DNA from: Chryseobacterium pennipullorum
GTDB lineage: Bacteria; Bacteroidota; Bacteroidia; Flavobacteriales; Weeksellaceae
Assembly: GCF_003384725.1 (NCBI RefSeq)
Contig: NZ_QNVV01000003.1
Location: forward strand, 358,614 to 422,613
DNA: 64,000 nt
Direction of reading: 5' to 3'
Shown here one piece after another: positions 8,792 through 16,492 of the stretch. A program made the translations under genes and the position numbers. Below the pieces are notes generated by a model, which had not been told where the DNA came from, searched no databases, and was given only the letters and a program-made list of their open reading frames with translations. Numbering within the stretch: the stretch's first letter is position 1; each line of letters starts with the position of its first letter.

Positions 8792-8956
8792 CTATGGGCA
8801 GCCACATCTATTACACACCCAAAGGAAGCAGGATCCGGTTACGTCGTCCCACTCACAGCACCTTCTAGGGCCGGTAAACTCGCCTCCAATAATATACTTT
8901 TGTTGGTCTCTTTCTAATTTTCGTGCTTTTTTTAGTACAGATTTGTTGTTGTTCAT
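8792..8956 (-). CDS. Cysteine-rich double-glycine leader peptide 2 (bacteriocin-like)
   Basis: A 54-residue paralogue of the 8357-8521 peptide. The leader (MNNNKSVLKKARKL...) ends in IIGG at residue 25. The core has RRCCEWDD, GSC, then W.CxxCxCP, six Cys in nearly the same positions (33-34, 43, 48, 51, 53). Core residues between the Cys differ more than leader and Cys positions. Each gene has its own terminator, and the upstream ~20 bases (TTAACATCAAAA...CAAAGTC before ATG) are near-identical, so the pair arose by tandem duplication including regulatory DNA. Disulfide-stabilised or modified antimicrobial or signalling peptides are the likeliest products; this is inference. Confidence 0.82.
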   Translation of the reverse strand: MNNNKSVLKKARKLERDQQKYIIGGEFTGPRRCCEWDDVTGSCFLWVCNRCGCP

Positions 8957-9222
8957 GACTTTGTTTTTTTTGATGTTAATAATAAAGTTTTAGCATGTCT
9001 AATTCCGCGGAAATGATATCGCTAAGGTAGGAGGTTAAATTGTAAAAAAAATCTATTTTTTTGTTCTTATGTAGATGAAATATAGTAGTTTGTAGATGTT
9101 TTTGCATGCTCTATACTATAATTTGTTCAATGGAGGGAGAATTTCGCTAAAAGAGGGTTCTTGCAGAGGCTAAATTTCAGTCATAAAATAATCCAAAAGT
9201 TTTACAGGTAGAGACCTTTACT
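8957..9222. other. Upstream region of peptide gene 2; no further gene seen
   Basis: The part nearest 8957 parallels the region upstream of peptide gene 1: shared TTAATA and GAAATATAGT boxes at comparable distance (about 8638 and 9078 on the plus strand). These probably hold the minus-strand promoters. Beyond 9100 I see no gene or strong structure before the 9223 promoter element. Confidence 0.4.
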
Positions 9223-9230
9223 TATATTTG
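9223..9230 (+). promoter_or_regulatory. -7 element upstream of the deiminase-family gene
   Basis: TATATTTG matches TAnnTTTG and lies 19 bases before the ATG at 9250. The -33 region (around 9200) has TTTTA rather than a clear TTG. Confidence 0.55.
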
Positions 9231-9249
9231 TAGTATTGCATAAATCTTT

Positions 9250-10164
9250 ATGAGACTAAACATTAAAAACGAAACGGGTAGGCTGAGGTCTGTAGTACTA
9301 GGCCAGCCTAATTCACTGGGGCCGGTTCCCACATTAGAAGAAAGTTATGACGCCAAGTCATATTACTCAATCGAACACAATATTTATCCTAGAGAGGAGG
9401 ATATCATCAACGAAATGAACGCCTTCGAGGCGGTTTTAAAAAAGTATGACGTAGAAGTACTGCGTCCAAGTATTATTGAAGACTATAACCAGGTATTTTC
9501 AAGAGATGTCGCTTTTGTCATTGATGATAAAATGATTATTTCTAACGTAATTGCAGATAGAGCAGATGAACAGGAAGCATATAAAAGTGTTTTTGAAAAA
9601 GTAGCCTGGAGAAAAATTATTAATCTACCCGAAACAGCCCATATTGAAGGTGGTGATGTCATTGTATGGAACGATTTCCTGTTTATAGGAACCTGTTTCA
9701 GCGAAGACTATAGAAACTATAAAACGGCAAGAACCAACGAATATGCCATCGAAATTTTAAAGGAATATTTTCCGAAAAAAAGAATCATCGATCTTGAACT
9801 GAAAAAAAATGATAAAGTGCCGTTTGAAGGTATTTTGCATCTGGATTGTACCTTCAACCCTATAGGAGAAGATAAATGTATTATTTATAAAAACGGATTT
9901 GTAGATGAAAGTGATTACCGTTTGATCATCGACATTTTTGGCGAAGAAAATTGCTTCCATATCAACGATGAAGAAATGTTTGAAATGTTCCCAAATATTT
10001 TCTCCATTTCTCCGGAAGTGGTAATTTCGGACAAAGCATTCACAAGAATGAACGATCATTTAAGAAACGAGTGGGGAATGACGGTTGAAGAAATTCCTTA
10101 TAGAGAAATATCCAAAATGGGAGGTTTGTTGAGATGTTCTACAATGCCGCTTGTGAGGGAGTAA
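9250..10164 (+). CDS. Arginine deiminase/DDAH-superfamily hydrolase
   Basis: A 304-residue guanidine-group-modifying enzyme (pentein fold; family includes arginine deiminase, dimethylarginine dimethylaminohydrolase and amidinotransferases). Visible active-site elements are SRDVAFV (about 89), the EGGDV substrate-binding motif (about 133-137), the catalytic His in LHLDCTF (~197), and the nucleophilic Cys in LLRCSTMPL near the C-terminus (~297). The family turns Arg or methyl-Arg into citrulline. Exact substrate cannot be read from sequence. It is followed 65 bases later by ctlX, which acts on citrulline, so an arginine-to-ornithine route is plausible. Soluble, cytoplasmic. Confidence 0.88.
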   Translation: MRLNIKNETGRLRSVVLGQPNSLGPVPTLEESYDAKSYYSIEHNIYPREEDIINEMNAFEAVLKKYDVEVLRPSIIEDYNQVFSRDVAFVIDDKMIISNVIADRADEQEAYKSVFEKVAWRKIINLPETAHIEGGDVIVWNDFLFIGTCFSEDYRNYKTARTNEYAIEILKEYFPKKRIIDLELKKNDKVPFEGILHLDCTFNPIGEDKCIIYKNGFVDESDYRLIIDIFGEENCFHINDEEMFEMFPNIFSISPEVVISDKAFTRMNDHLRNEWGMTVEEIPYREISKMGGLLRCSTMPLVRE

Positions 10165-10229
10165 TTGAGTGGAGGAGTTTTAGAGTTTAATCTTTCAATC
10201 TTCAATTTTTCAATTTTTAAATCAAAGAA

Positions 10230-11153
10230 ATGCAAACAACAGATACCGTATTAATGATAGAGCCGATAGCATTCGGTTACAACGCAGAAACTGCAGAAAA
10301 CAATTACTTTCAGGTAGAACAGACAGGTTCAGATATTCAGTCTAAGGCATTAGCGGAGTTCAATACCTTTGTTGGAAAACTGAGAAGCAAAGGGGTTAAT
10401 GTGATCACCGTAAAAGATACGCTGGATCCTCATACTCCGGATTCTATTTTTCCCAACAACTGGGTAAGCTTCCATAAAGACGGACAAGTGGTATTGTACC
10501 CGATGTTTGCTTCCAACAGAAGAGTAGAAAGAAGAGAAGATATCATTGAAACTGTAGAAAGCCAGGGTTTCAAAGTTACTGACATTGACGACTGGTCTTT
10601 TTCTGAAACGCAGGGGCACTTCCTGGAAGGTACCGGAAGTATGATATTTGATCATGACAACAAAATAGCCTATGGTTCTGTTTCTTTACGATTGGATGAG
10701 AAGCTATTCAGGGAGTTTTGTACAAAATATGGTTTCACACCCGTTGTTTTCCATTCTTATCAGACAGTAGGTACAGAGAGACTTCCCATCTATCACACCA
10801 ATGTGATGATGTGTGTGGCGGATCAGTTTGTCGTTATCTGCCTAGACTGTATCGATGATGAGCTGGAACGCGAAAAAGTAATTGAGGTCATTAAGACCTC
10901 AGGAAAAGAAATCATTGAGATCTCTGAAGAACAGATGCAGCAGTTTGCTGGAAATATGCTTCAGGTCCAGAACAAAGATGGTGAGAAATTTCTGGTGATG
11001 AGCCAGACAGCATACGAATCTTTAGCTACAGATCAGGTATCCGCTATTGAAAAATACTGCGAAATTATCTATTCTGATCTGAATACCATTGAAGTAAATG
11101 GTGGCGGAAGTGCAAGATGTATGCTTGCTGAGGTATTTCTTCCCAAAAAATAA
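10230..11153 (+). CDS. ctlX: Citrulline utilization hydrolase CtlX-like
   Basis: A 307-residue pentein-fold protein of the amidinotransferase superfamily, best fitting CtlX, described in Francisella as hydrolysing citrulline to ornithine. Features are FPNNWVSF (about 75), the N-terminal GFNAET-like GYNAETAENNYFQ typical of this family, LEGTGSMIFDH (about 131), YHTNVMM with the catalytic His, and GGGSARCMLAEVF with the nucleophilic Cys near the end. It has probably the same transcription unit as the deiminase-family gene upstream and speD 21 bases downstream. Ornithine is a polyamine precursor, which makes the order with speD biochemically sensible. Confidence 0.85.
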   Translation: MQTTDTVLMIEPIAFGYNAETAENNYFQVEQTGSDIQSKALAEFNTFVGKLRSKGVNVITVKDTLDPHTPDSIFPNNWVSFHKDGQVVLYPMFASNRRVERREDIIETVESQGFKVTDIDDWSFSETQGHFLEGTGSMIFDHDNKIAYGSVSLRLDEKLFREFCTKYGFTPVVFHSYQTVGTERLPIYHTNVMMCVADQFVVICLDCIDDELEREKVIEVIKTSGKEIIEISEEQMQQFAGNMLQVQNKDGEKFLVMSQTAYESLATDQVSAIEKYCEIIYSDLNTIEVNGGGSARCMLAEVFLPKK

Positions 11154-11174
11154 TATATTTACCAAAAAAATTAA

Positions 11175-11534
11175 TTGAACCCATTATCAAGTAAAGGTTT
11201 ACATATTCTTCTGACTTTGGAAACAGAGTCAGAAGATTTGTTATTAGACAGCAAAGGTTTTCTGTCGTTTACAGAAGGAATTCTGAAAACAAAAGATGTA
11301 GAAATTGTAGGAGTAACCAATCATATATTTGAAAACGATAGCTTTACTTCTGCGCTGATCCTGAAAGAGTCTCACCTTTGTATCCATACATGGCCGGAAT
11401 TTAAACAGCTTACTTTTGATGTTTTTCTTTGTAATTATACCCTGAATAACACCAAAAAAGTAGAGCAGATTGCAGATGAGGTGGTTCAGTATTTTAAAGC
11501 TAATACCATTCAGAAACACAAAATTTACAGATAA
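11175..11534 (+). CDS. speD: S-adenosylmethionine decarboxylase, prokaryotic type
   Basis: A 119-residue pyruvoyl-dependent decarboxylase that makes decarboxylated SAM, the aminopropyl donor. The self-cleavage motif is ESHLCIHTWPE, where Ser66 would become the pyruvoyl group, with His71 and the downstream Cys (FLCN, ~86) as in SpeD/SpeH. The start is a TTG at 11175, directly after an in-frame stop; no ATG precedes the conserved region, so a TTG start is needed. It stands 3 bases before the DUF4178 gene, at the head of a membrane-polyamine cluster rather than beside a soluble speE. Confidence 0.92.
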   Translation: MNPLSSKGLHILLTLETESEDLLLDSKGFLSFTEGILKTKDVEIVGVTNHIFENDSFTSALILKESHLCIHTWPEFKQLTFDVFLCNYTLNNTKKVEQIADEVVQYFKANTIQKHKIYR

Positions 11535-11537
11535 AGA

Positions 11538-12995
11538 ATGCATTATGTCTGCCCAGCATGCGAATCAGAAAATACATTGGATCTTACTTTTCCTATTGAG
11601 GAATATGTTTGTAAAACCTGCTCTCATCTCATTGATGTAGCCGGAAATAAGAAGATCAGGCATTTGAAGGTGCCGACGGAAAACGTTGTTTTGGTCGTCG
11701 GACAGAAAGGAAAAATTGAAGGTGTAGAATATACCGTTATAGCAATTGTTGTCAAGAAATATGGAAACAGTATTTTCTGGCGTGAATACTCTTTAAAAGA
11801 CAGCATGGGAAATGATGTTTTCCTGAGTGAGAGTGATGGCCACTGGGTTTTCATAACCTCAATGCACCCTGACGATTTTAAAAGTAAAAATTCGAAATTA
11901 CCCACTTATCTCGGAAGAACTTATCGCTGGTATGAGAATACTCCATGCAGTATTGATGCAGCAGCCGGTTTTTTTGATGAGCATGTGGATTTCAGTATTG
12001 CTACTTACAAAGAATATGTTAACGGAACCCGTATGATCTCTCAGGAGAAAACCGGTAAGAAAAGCCAGTTTTTTTACGGAGTTCACATTTCAAAGCACGA
12101 TGTTAAAAGAGCTTTTAGAATAGCTCATATGCCCTATTATACAGGAATTGGGATCGTTCAGCCTTATTATTTCAATATCAGGCAGATGGTAAACATCTTT
12201 TGTGTGGCCGCATTAACGATATGCCTGCTTCAGCTGTACGTATATACTTCAAGAACCAATGAAACCGTTTTTGAAGAGACCATCAACTTTGCAGATGTAC
12301 AGGATAAAGAAATGGTGAGCAAAAGCTTTACCCTTTCAGGAGGCTCAGCACCTTTAAAGGTGAATGCGTTTTCAGGGGTTGATAATTCCTGGGCAAACAT
12401 CCAGCTGAGTCTTGTAAATGAAAAAACCAATGAAATTATCTATACTTCAAAAGATATTGAACAATATCATGGTTACGAAGGTGGAGAAAGCTGGTCTGAA
12501 GGTAGTCAGTCCGAAGAATTCAATCTTTGTGGAGTAAGCTCCGGACAGTATCACTTTATTATTTCTGCGGAAAAAGAAGGGACTTTGCCAACGTTTTCCA
12601 ACCTTCAGTCTCCGGATTCAAAGGTGACAATATCTCGTGATAAATTAGGAACTATAGAAATTACAGATCTATTTAAAGGTCAAAGTGCAACCTTTGCAGA
12701 CGGAAAGACACTGGAAAAAGACACTTCGGAGGTAGCCAGGCTTGCCAAGGCATCTTTCGGAACTCAAAAGCTGGACTCGCTGATTAATGCTGAAGCACCT
12801 AAACTCAGTACAGATCCCATTTCAAGCAATACCTATGTGCAGCTCAAGGCAACTTGGCTTCCTGTTTCATTCTGGAACTTCGGATTTATTTTATTCATAA
12901 TGCTTACGCTCTTTGTGGCAATGTGGATAGGAAGACATTTATTTAATGTCAATAAATGGAAGAATAGTTCAAATACACCTTATGCCACATCATGA
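11538..12995 (+). CDS. DUF4178-domain membrane protein with zinc ribbon
   Basis: A 485-residue protein. An N-terminal zinc-ribbon has Cys pairs at 5/8 and 25/28. A DUF4178 region follows (about 55-190; WREYSLKDSMG, SDGHWVFI). A membrane helix lies at about 217-238, a beta-rich extracytoplasmic stretch follows (about 240-440), and a second helix is near the C-terminus (~442-466). DUF4178 proteins are repeatedly found with speD, DUF350 and SpeE-like genes, as here; the biochemical role is unknown. Its TGA overlaps the start of the next gene (ATGA at 12992-12995), so translation is probably coupled. Confidence 0.88.
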   Translation: MHYVCPACESENTLDLTFPIEEYVCKTCSHLIDVAGNKKIRHLKVPTENVVLVVGQKGKIEGVEYTVIAIVVKKYGNSIFWREYSLKDSMGNDVFLSESDGHWVFITSMHPDDFKSKNSKLPTYLGRTYRWYENTPCSIDAAAGFFDEHVDFSIATYKEYVNGTRMISQEKTGKKSQFFYGVHISKHDVKRAFRIAHMPYYTGIGIVQPYYFNIRQMVNIFCVAALTICLLQLYVYTSRTNETVFEETINFADVQDKEMVSKSFTLSGGSAPLKVNAFSGVDNSWANIQLSLVNEKTNEIIYTSKDIEQYHGYEGGESWSEGSQSEEFNLCGVSSGQYHFIISAEKEGTLPTFSNLQSPDSKVTISRDKLGTIEITDLFKGQSATFADGKTLEKDTSEVARLAKASFGTQKLDSLINAEAPKLSTDPISSNTYVQLKATWLPVSFWNFGFILFIMLTLFVAMWIGRHLFNVNKWKNSSNTPYATS

Positions 12996-13186
12996 TGACT
13001 ACTATTTTAAATTATATAAAACAAAACTGGATTCTCTGTCTGATGGGAGGACTTTTTATGACCTGGTTTGTATACCTGACCTACCAGGGAAATCAGGTCT
13101 GCGATTGTGCAAAAACAGAAACATACCGCGACGGCACCACGAGAAGCCATTCCAGAGCAGGATTCTACAGATACTATCATAAATAA
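12992..13186 (+). CDS. Small single-pass membrane protein in polyamine cluster
   Basis: A 64-residue protein with one hydrophobic helix (about 13-31, WILCLMGGLFMTWFVYL) and a basic, Cys-containing tail (CDCAKTETYRDGTTRSHS) ending FYRYYHK. The start overlaps the DUF4178 stop, and DUF350 follows 12 bases later. I do not recognise a family. The CxC pair and positive tail may contact a cofactor or lipid head groups, but that is speculation. Overlapping translation makes it a real gene. Confidence 0.75.
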   Translation: MMTTILNYIKQNWILCLMGGLFMTWFVYLTYQGNQVCDCAKTETYRDGTTRSHSRAGFYRYYHK

Positions 13187-13198
13187 AATATAAAAACT

Positions 13199-13414
13199 AT
13201 GGACAATATTAATTTCTTACCCATATTAAACTCGGTTCTTTACTCATTTTTAGGAATTGCAATTCTGCTGCTATGCTATTTCATTATCGAAAAGTTGACG
13301 CCGGAGAAAACATGGCATGAGATCGCCCAGAACAAAAACATAGCACTGGCTATTGTCTTTGGAGCATTTATCATCGGAATTTCAATGATTATAAGCGCAG
13401 CAATTCATGGATAA
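13199..13414 (+). CDS. DUF350 (YjfL-like) membrane protein
   Basis: A 71-residue protein with two membrane helices (about 10-31 and 45-68), matching the DUF350 pattern: a short cytoplasmic loop with EKLTPEKTWHEIAQNKNIALA and a Gly-rich second helix. DUF350 proteins such as E. coli YjfL lie in operons with polyamine or glutathionylspermidine genes and PspA-like proteins. Here the next gene, a SpeE-like membrane protein, overlaps it by 8 bases. Function is unknown; membrane partner of the aminopropyltransferase is the simplest guess. Confidence 0.88.
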   Translation: MDNINFLPILNSVLYSFLGIAILLLCYFIIEKLTPEKTWHEIAQNKNIALAIVFGAFIIGISMIISAAIHG

Positions 13415-14921
13415 GAAGAGGATTCCTCTTGAGCTGCTTTTATTGTTCTCAGTATTCGTCATTGCTACATGTGGATTGATTTATGAGCTGGTGGCGGGAG
13501 CCTTGGCCAGTTACCTTTTAGGAGACTCTGTAAAGCAGTTTTCGTTCATTATCGGGGTGTATCTCTTTTCGATGGGGGTAGGTTCTTATCTTGCCAAATT
13601 CGTCAAAGGAAATCTTATTGATAAATTCATTGAGATCGAAATCCTTGTAGGAATCGTAGGCGGAATCAGCTCTGTTGTGCTGTTTATTCTGTTTAATACA
13701 CTGGCACATTTTGAGAGCGTTCTCTACCTTTTTGTCTTTTTCACGGGCTGTCTCGTTGGAGTAGAGATTCCGCTTCTGATGAACATTCTGAAAGACAAAG
13801 TTCAGTTTAAAGATTTAGTTTCAAATGTCTTCGCTTTCGACTACATCGGAGCTTTGCTGGCATCAATTCTTTTTCCATTAGTACTGATTCCGAAATTGGG
13901 AATTGTAAAAACACCTCTGTTTTTTGGATTGATCAATATCTCTATCGCAATATTCTTGTGCTATTATCTTACAAAGGAATTATCAAAACCTTTAGCATTA
14001 AAAATAAAGTCAATTGCAGCATTTGCCTTTTTGTTAGGTCTTTTCTTTTTCTCAGATACGATTTTGTCTTATTCCGAAGAAAAACTATATGGAGAAAATG
14101 TAGTATATACCAAAAGCTCACCGTATCAAAGGATCGTTTTGACGAGAAATACCCATGAATTCAGACTGTATCTGAATAATAATTTACAGTTTTCCTCCAC
14201 CGATGAATACCGTTATCATGAAGCTTTAGTACATCCCGCGATGTCTATGGCCAAACATATTGATAATGTTCTGATTCTGGGAGGGGGTGATGGTTTTGCA
14301 GCAAGAGAAGTATTAAAATACAAAGACGTTAAAAAAATAACGCTCGTGGACCTTGATGGAGACATGACTCAGTTTTTTAAGACCAATGAAACCATGCGTA
14401 AGCTAAATCAGGGTTCCCTCTCCAATTCTAAAGTGGAAGTAATCAATAAAGACGCTTACATTTGGGTGAAAGAGAACAAAAAAAAGTTTGATGTTATCAT
14501 CATAGATTTTCCGGATCCATCCAATTACAGCTTAGGAAAACTCTATTCCCTGCAGTTTTATAAAGAACTGGAGAAACTGACTACCCTTGATACCAAAATT
14601 GTGGTTCAGACCACCTCTCCGTATTTCGCTCCCAAATCTTTCTGGTGTATAGAGAAAACGATCAATCAGATTTTTCCTTTCACAGCAGCCTATCATACCT
14701 ATGTGCCGTCTTTTGGAGAGTGGGGATTTTCTATGGCTTCATTTGAACCAATCAACAACAGAATCTACAGAAAGCTTCCCGGCTTAAAATATTATGATTA
14801 TAACTTTTCACAGATGTCTTATTTTAATAAAGATATGAGAGTGAAAGACGTAGAAGTTAACCGTCTGGACAACCAGATATTAGTTCGTTATTTTGATGAA
14901 GAGTGGGGGAAAGTACAGTAG
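13407..14921 (+). CDS. Membrane-anchored spermidine-synthase-like aminopropyltransferase
   Basis: A 504-residue protein with an N-terminal half of about seven membrane helices (residues ~8-220) fused to a C-terminal SpeE/polyamine-aminopropyltransferase domain (~235-480). In the latter DEYRYHEALVHPA, ILGGGDGFAAREVL (nucleotide-binding loop), TLVDLD and IIDFPDPSN line up with SpeE substrate and decarboxylated-SAM sites. The membrane fusion and the clustered speD, DUF4178 and DUF350 distinguish it from housekeeping SpeE. The acceptor may be a membrane-associated amine rather than free putrescine. Overlaps the next gene by 29 bases. Confidence 0.9.
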   Translation: MDKKRIPLELLLLFSVFVIATCGLIYELVAGALASYLLGDSVKQFSFIIGVYLFSMGVGSYLAKFVKGNLIDKFIEIEILVGIVGGISSVVLFILFNTLAHFESVLYLFVFFTGCLVGVEIPLLMNILKDKVQFKDLVSNVFAFDYIGALLASILFPLVLIPKLGIVKTPLFFGLINISIAIFLCYYLTKELSKPLALKIKSIAAFAFLLGLFFFSDTILSYSEEKLYGENVVYTKSSPYQRIVLTRNTHEFRLYLNNNLQFSSTDEYRYHEALVHPAMSMAKHIDNVLILGGGDGFAAREVLKYKDVKKITLVDLDGDMTQFFKTNETMRKLNQGSLSNSKVEVINKDAYIWVKENKKKFDVIIIDFPDPSNYSLGKLYSLQFYKELEKLTTLDTKIVVQTTSPYFAPKSFWCIEKTINQIFPFTAAYHTYVPSFGEWGFSMASFEPINNRIYRKLPGLKYYDYNFSQMSYFNKDMRVKDVEVNRLDNQILVRYFDEEWGKVQ

Positions 14922-16488
14922 AAAAGATTTTCTTAAAACGATATTTTTAGGTAGTTTAATGCTACCCTTTTTGCACTATTGTGGAAAGAAGGTAAAATCA
15001 TTGCTTCTGAAAATCACATCCACTAACCATGTTCTAGGACATAAACTTTGGGCAAAAGATTTTCCATCGTTTTCAGAAATTATCCATACCAAATATCTTA
15101 TTGTGGGTGGTGGGATCACCGGACTTTCGGCATGTAGATTTCTCAGTGTGAATAATGAACAGGATTACCTTCTCCTTGAAATGGAAAATCATCTGGGAGG
15201 AAATTCTTCAAACGGACAAAATTCATTTTCAAAATTCCCTTTAGGGGCACATTATCTGCCGTTACCCAATAAAGAGAATATAGAAATTATAGACTTTTTG
15301 AAAGAGTGCAAAATCTGCCTCGGAACAGAAGAAAACGGTGAACCTGTTCTTGATGAATACCAAATGACTTTTCCACAGCAGGAAAGATTGTTTTATAAAA
15401 ATTCATGGCAGAATGATGTTGTGCCTCAAAGAGGTATTTCAGCAACAACACAGCAAGAGTTTAACCGCTTTTTTAAGTTGATGGATGAATTTCGCATAAA
15501 GAAAGATTCGCAGGGAAAATACTGGTTTGCTATTCCTGTACATGATTCGAGCAGGGAAGATGAGGTTATAAAGCTTGAAAAAATCATTTTCAAAGACTGG
15601 CTCAAAGAAAATAACTATCACTCCGAAGAACTTCTCTGGCTTTTGGATTATTCCTGCAGAGACGATTTCGGATTGGGAATAGACTACGTATCAGCATGGG
15701 CAGGAATCCATTATTTTGCTGGAAGAAAAAATAACTGGAGTAATAAGTATAAAGATCAGGTGTTCACATGGCCGGAAGGAAATGCAAGGCTTGCAAAATA
15801 TTTTTCAAAATACACTGAGGGAAAACATATGCCCGAAAATCTTGTTTTTGATGTAAAAATCAATGATAATGTTGAGGTGTTGAGCTTTGATAATGCCCAA
15901 AAGAAAACCATAAAGATTATTGCAGATAAAGTGCTGTTTGCCTCACCACAGTTTGTCAACGAAAGGATTTTTAATCATAAAAAAGCATCATCTTTTCATT
16001 ATGTTCCCTGGCTTTTAACAACTATTACGCTGAAGAATGAATTCGGAGGAGATGAAGAGCTGGCGTGGGATAATGTCATCTACGGTTCTTCCGGATTGGG
16101 ATATATCTACGACCAGCACCAGAATCTGAACCAGATAATAGGAGAAAAAGTGATTACCCATTATAAGAGTTTTTCGACAGGAGACTGTAAAAAAGCACGG
16201 AAAAAACTCTACGCGATGAATGAAACCGAACTTAAAACTTTAGTTTTGGATGATCTGAAGAAAGCACATCCTTTGATAGAAGACTTCATTCTGGAAATGC
16301 AGTTTCATAAAATGGGACATGCCATGATCGCTCCGGTTCCCAACCAGATTTTTGGTGAAGAAGCCAAATCAGCGAAAGAGCCTGTAGAAGGTAAAATTTT
16401 CTTTGCCCATTCCGATCTTTCAGGAATATCTATTTTTGAAGAGGCCTTTTATCAGGGAATACGAACAGCTGAACAAATGATAAAATAA
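14893..16488 (+). CDS. FAD-dependent oxidoreductase, amine-oxidase-like
   Basis: A 531-residue flavoprotein. A basic N-terminus and hydrophobic stretch (SRKDFLKTIFLGSLMLPFLHYCG, shortened here to its key part LKTIFLGSLMLPFLHYCG) resembles a Tat-like or lipoprotein-type signal. A Rossmann dinucleotide motif follows (YLIVGGGITGLSACRFL, about 67-85) with GGNSS behind it. The rest resembles NAD(P)-binding/amine-oxidase-type proteins. Start at 14893 overlaps the SpeE-like gene by 29 bases, so co-expression is very likely. Position after an aminopropyltransferase suggests oxidation of a polyamine product; substrate unproven. Confidence 0.82.
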   Translation: MMKSGGKYSRKDFLKTIFLGSLMLPFLHYCGKKVKSLLLKITSTNHVLGHKLWAKDFPSFSEIIHTKYLIVGGGITGLSACRFLSVNNEQDYLLLEMENHLGGNSSNGQNSFSKFPLGAHYLPLPNKENIEIIDFLKECKICLGTEENGEPVLDEYQMTFPQQERLFYKNSWQNDVVPQRGISATTQQEFNRFFKLMDEFRIKKDSQGKYWFAIPVHDSSREDEVIKLEKIIFKDWLKENNYHSEELLWLLDYSCRDDFGLGIDYVSAWAGIHYFAGRKNNWSNKYKDQVFTWPEGNARLAKYFSKYTEGKHMPENLVFDVKINDNVEVLSFDNAQKKTIKIIADKVLFASPQFVNERIFNHKKASSFHYVPWLLTTITLKNEFGGDEELAWDNVIYGSSGLGYIYDQHQNLNQIIGEKVITHYKSFSTGDCKKARKKLYAMNETELKTLVLDDLKKAHPLIEDFILEMQFHKMGHAMIAPVPNQIFGEEAKSAKEPVEGKIFFAHSDLSGISIFEEAFYQGIRTAEQMIK

Positions 16489-16492
16489 AAGA

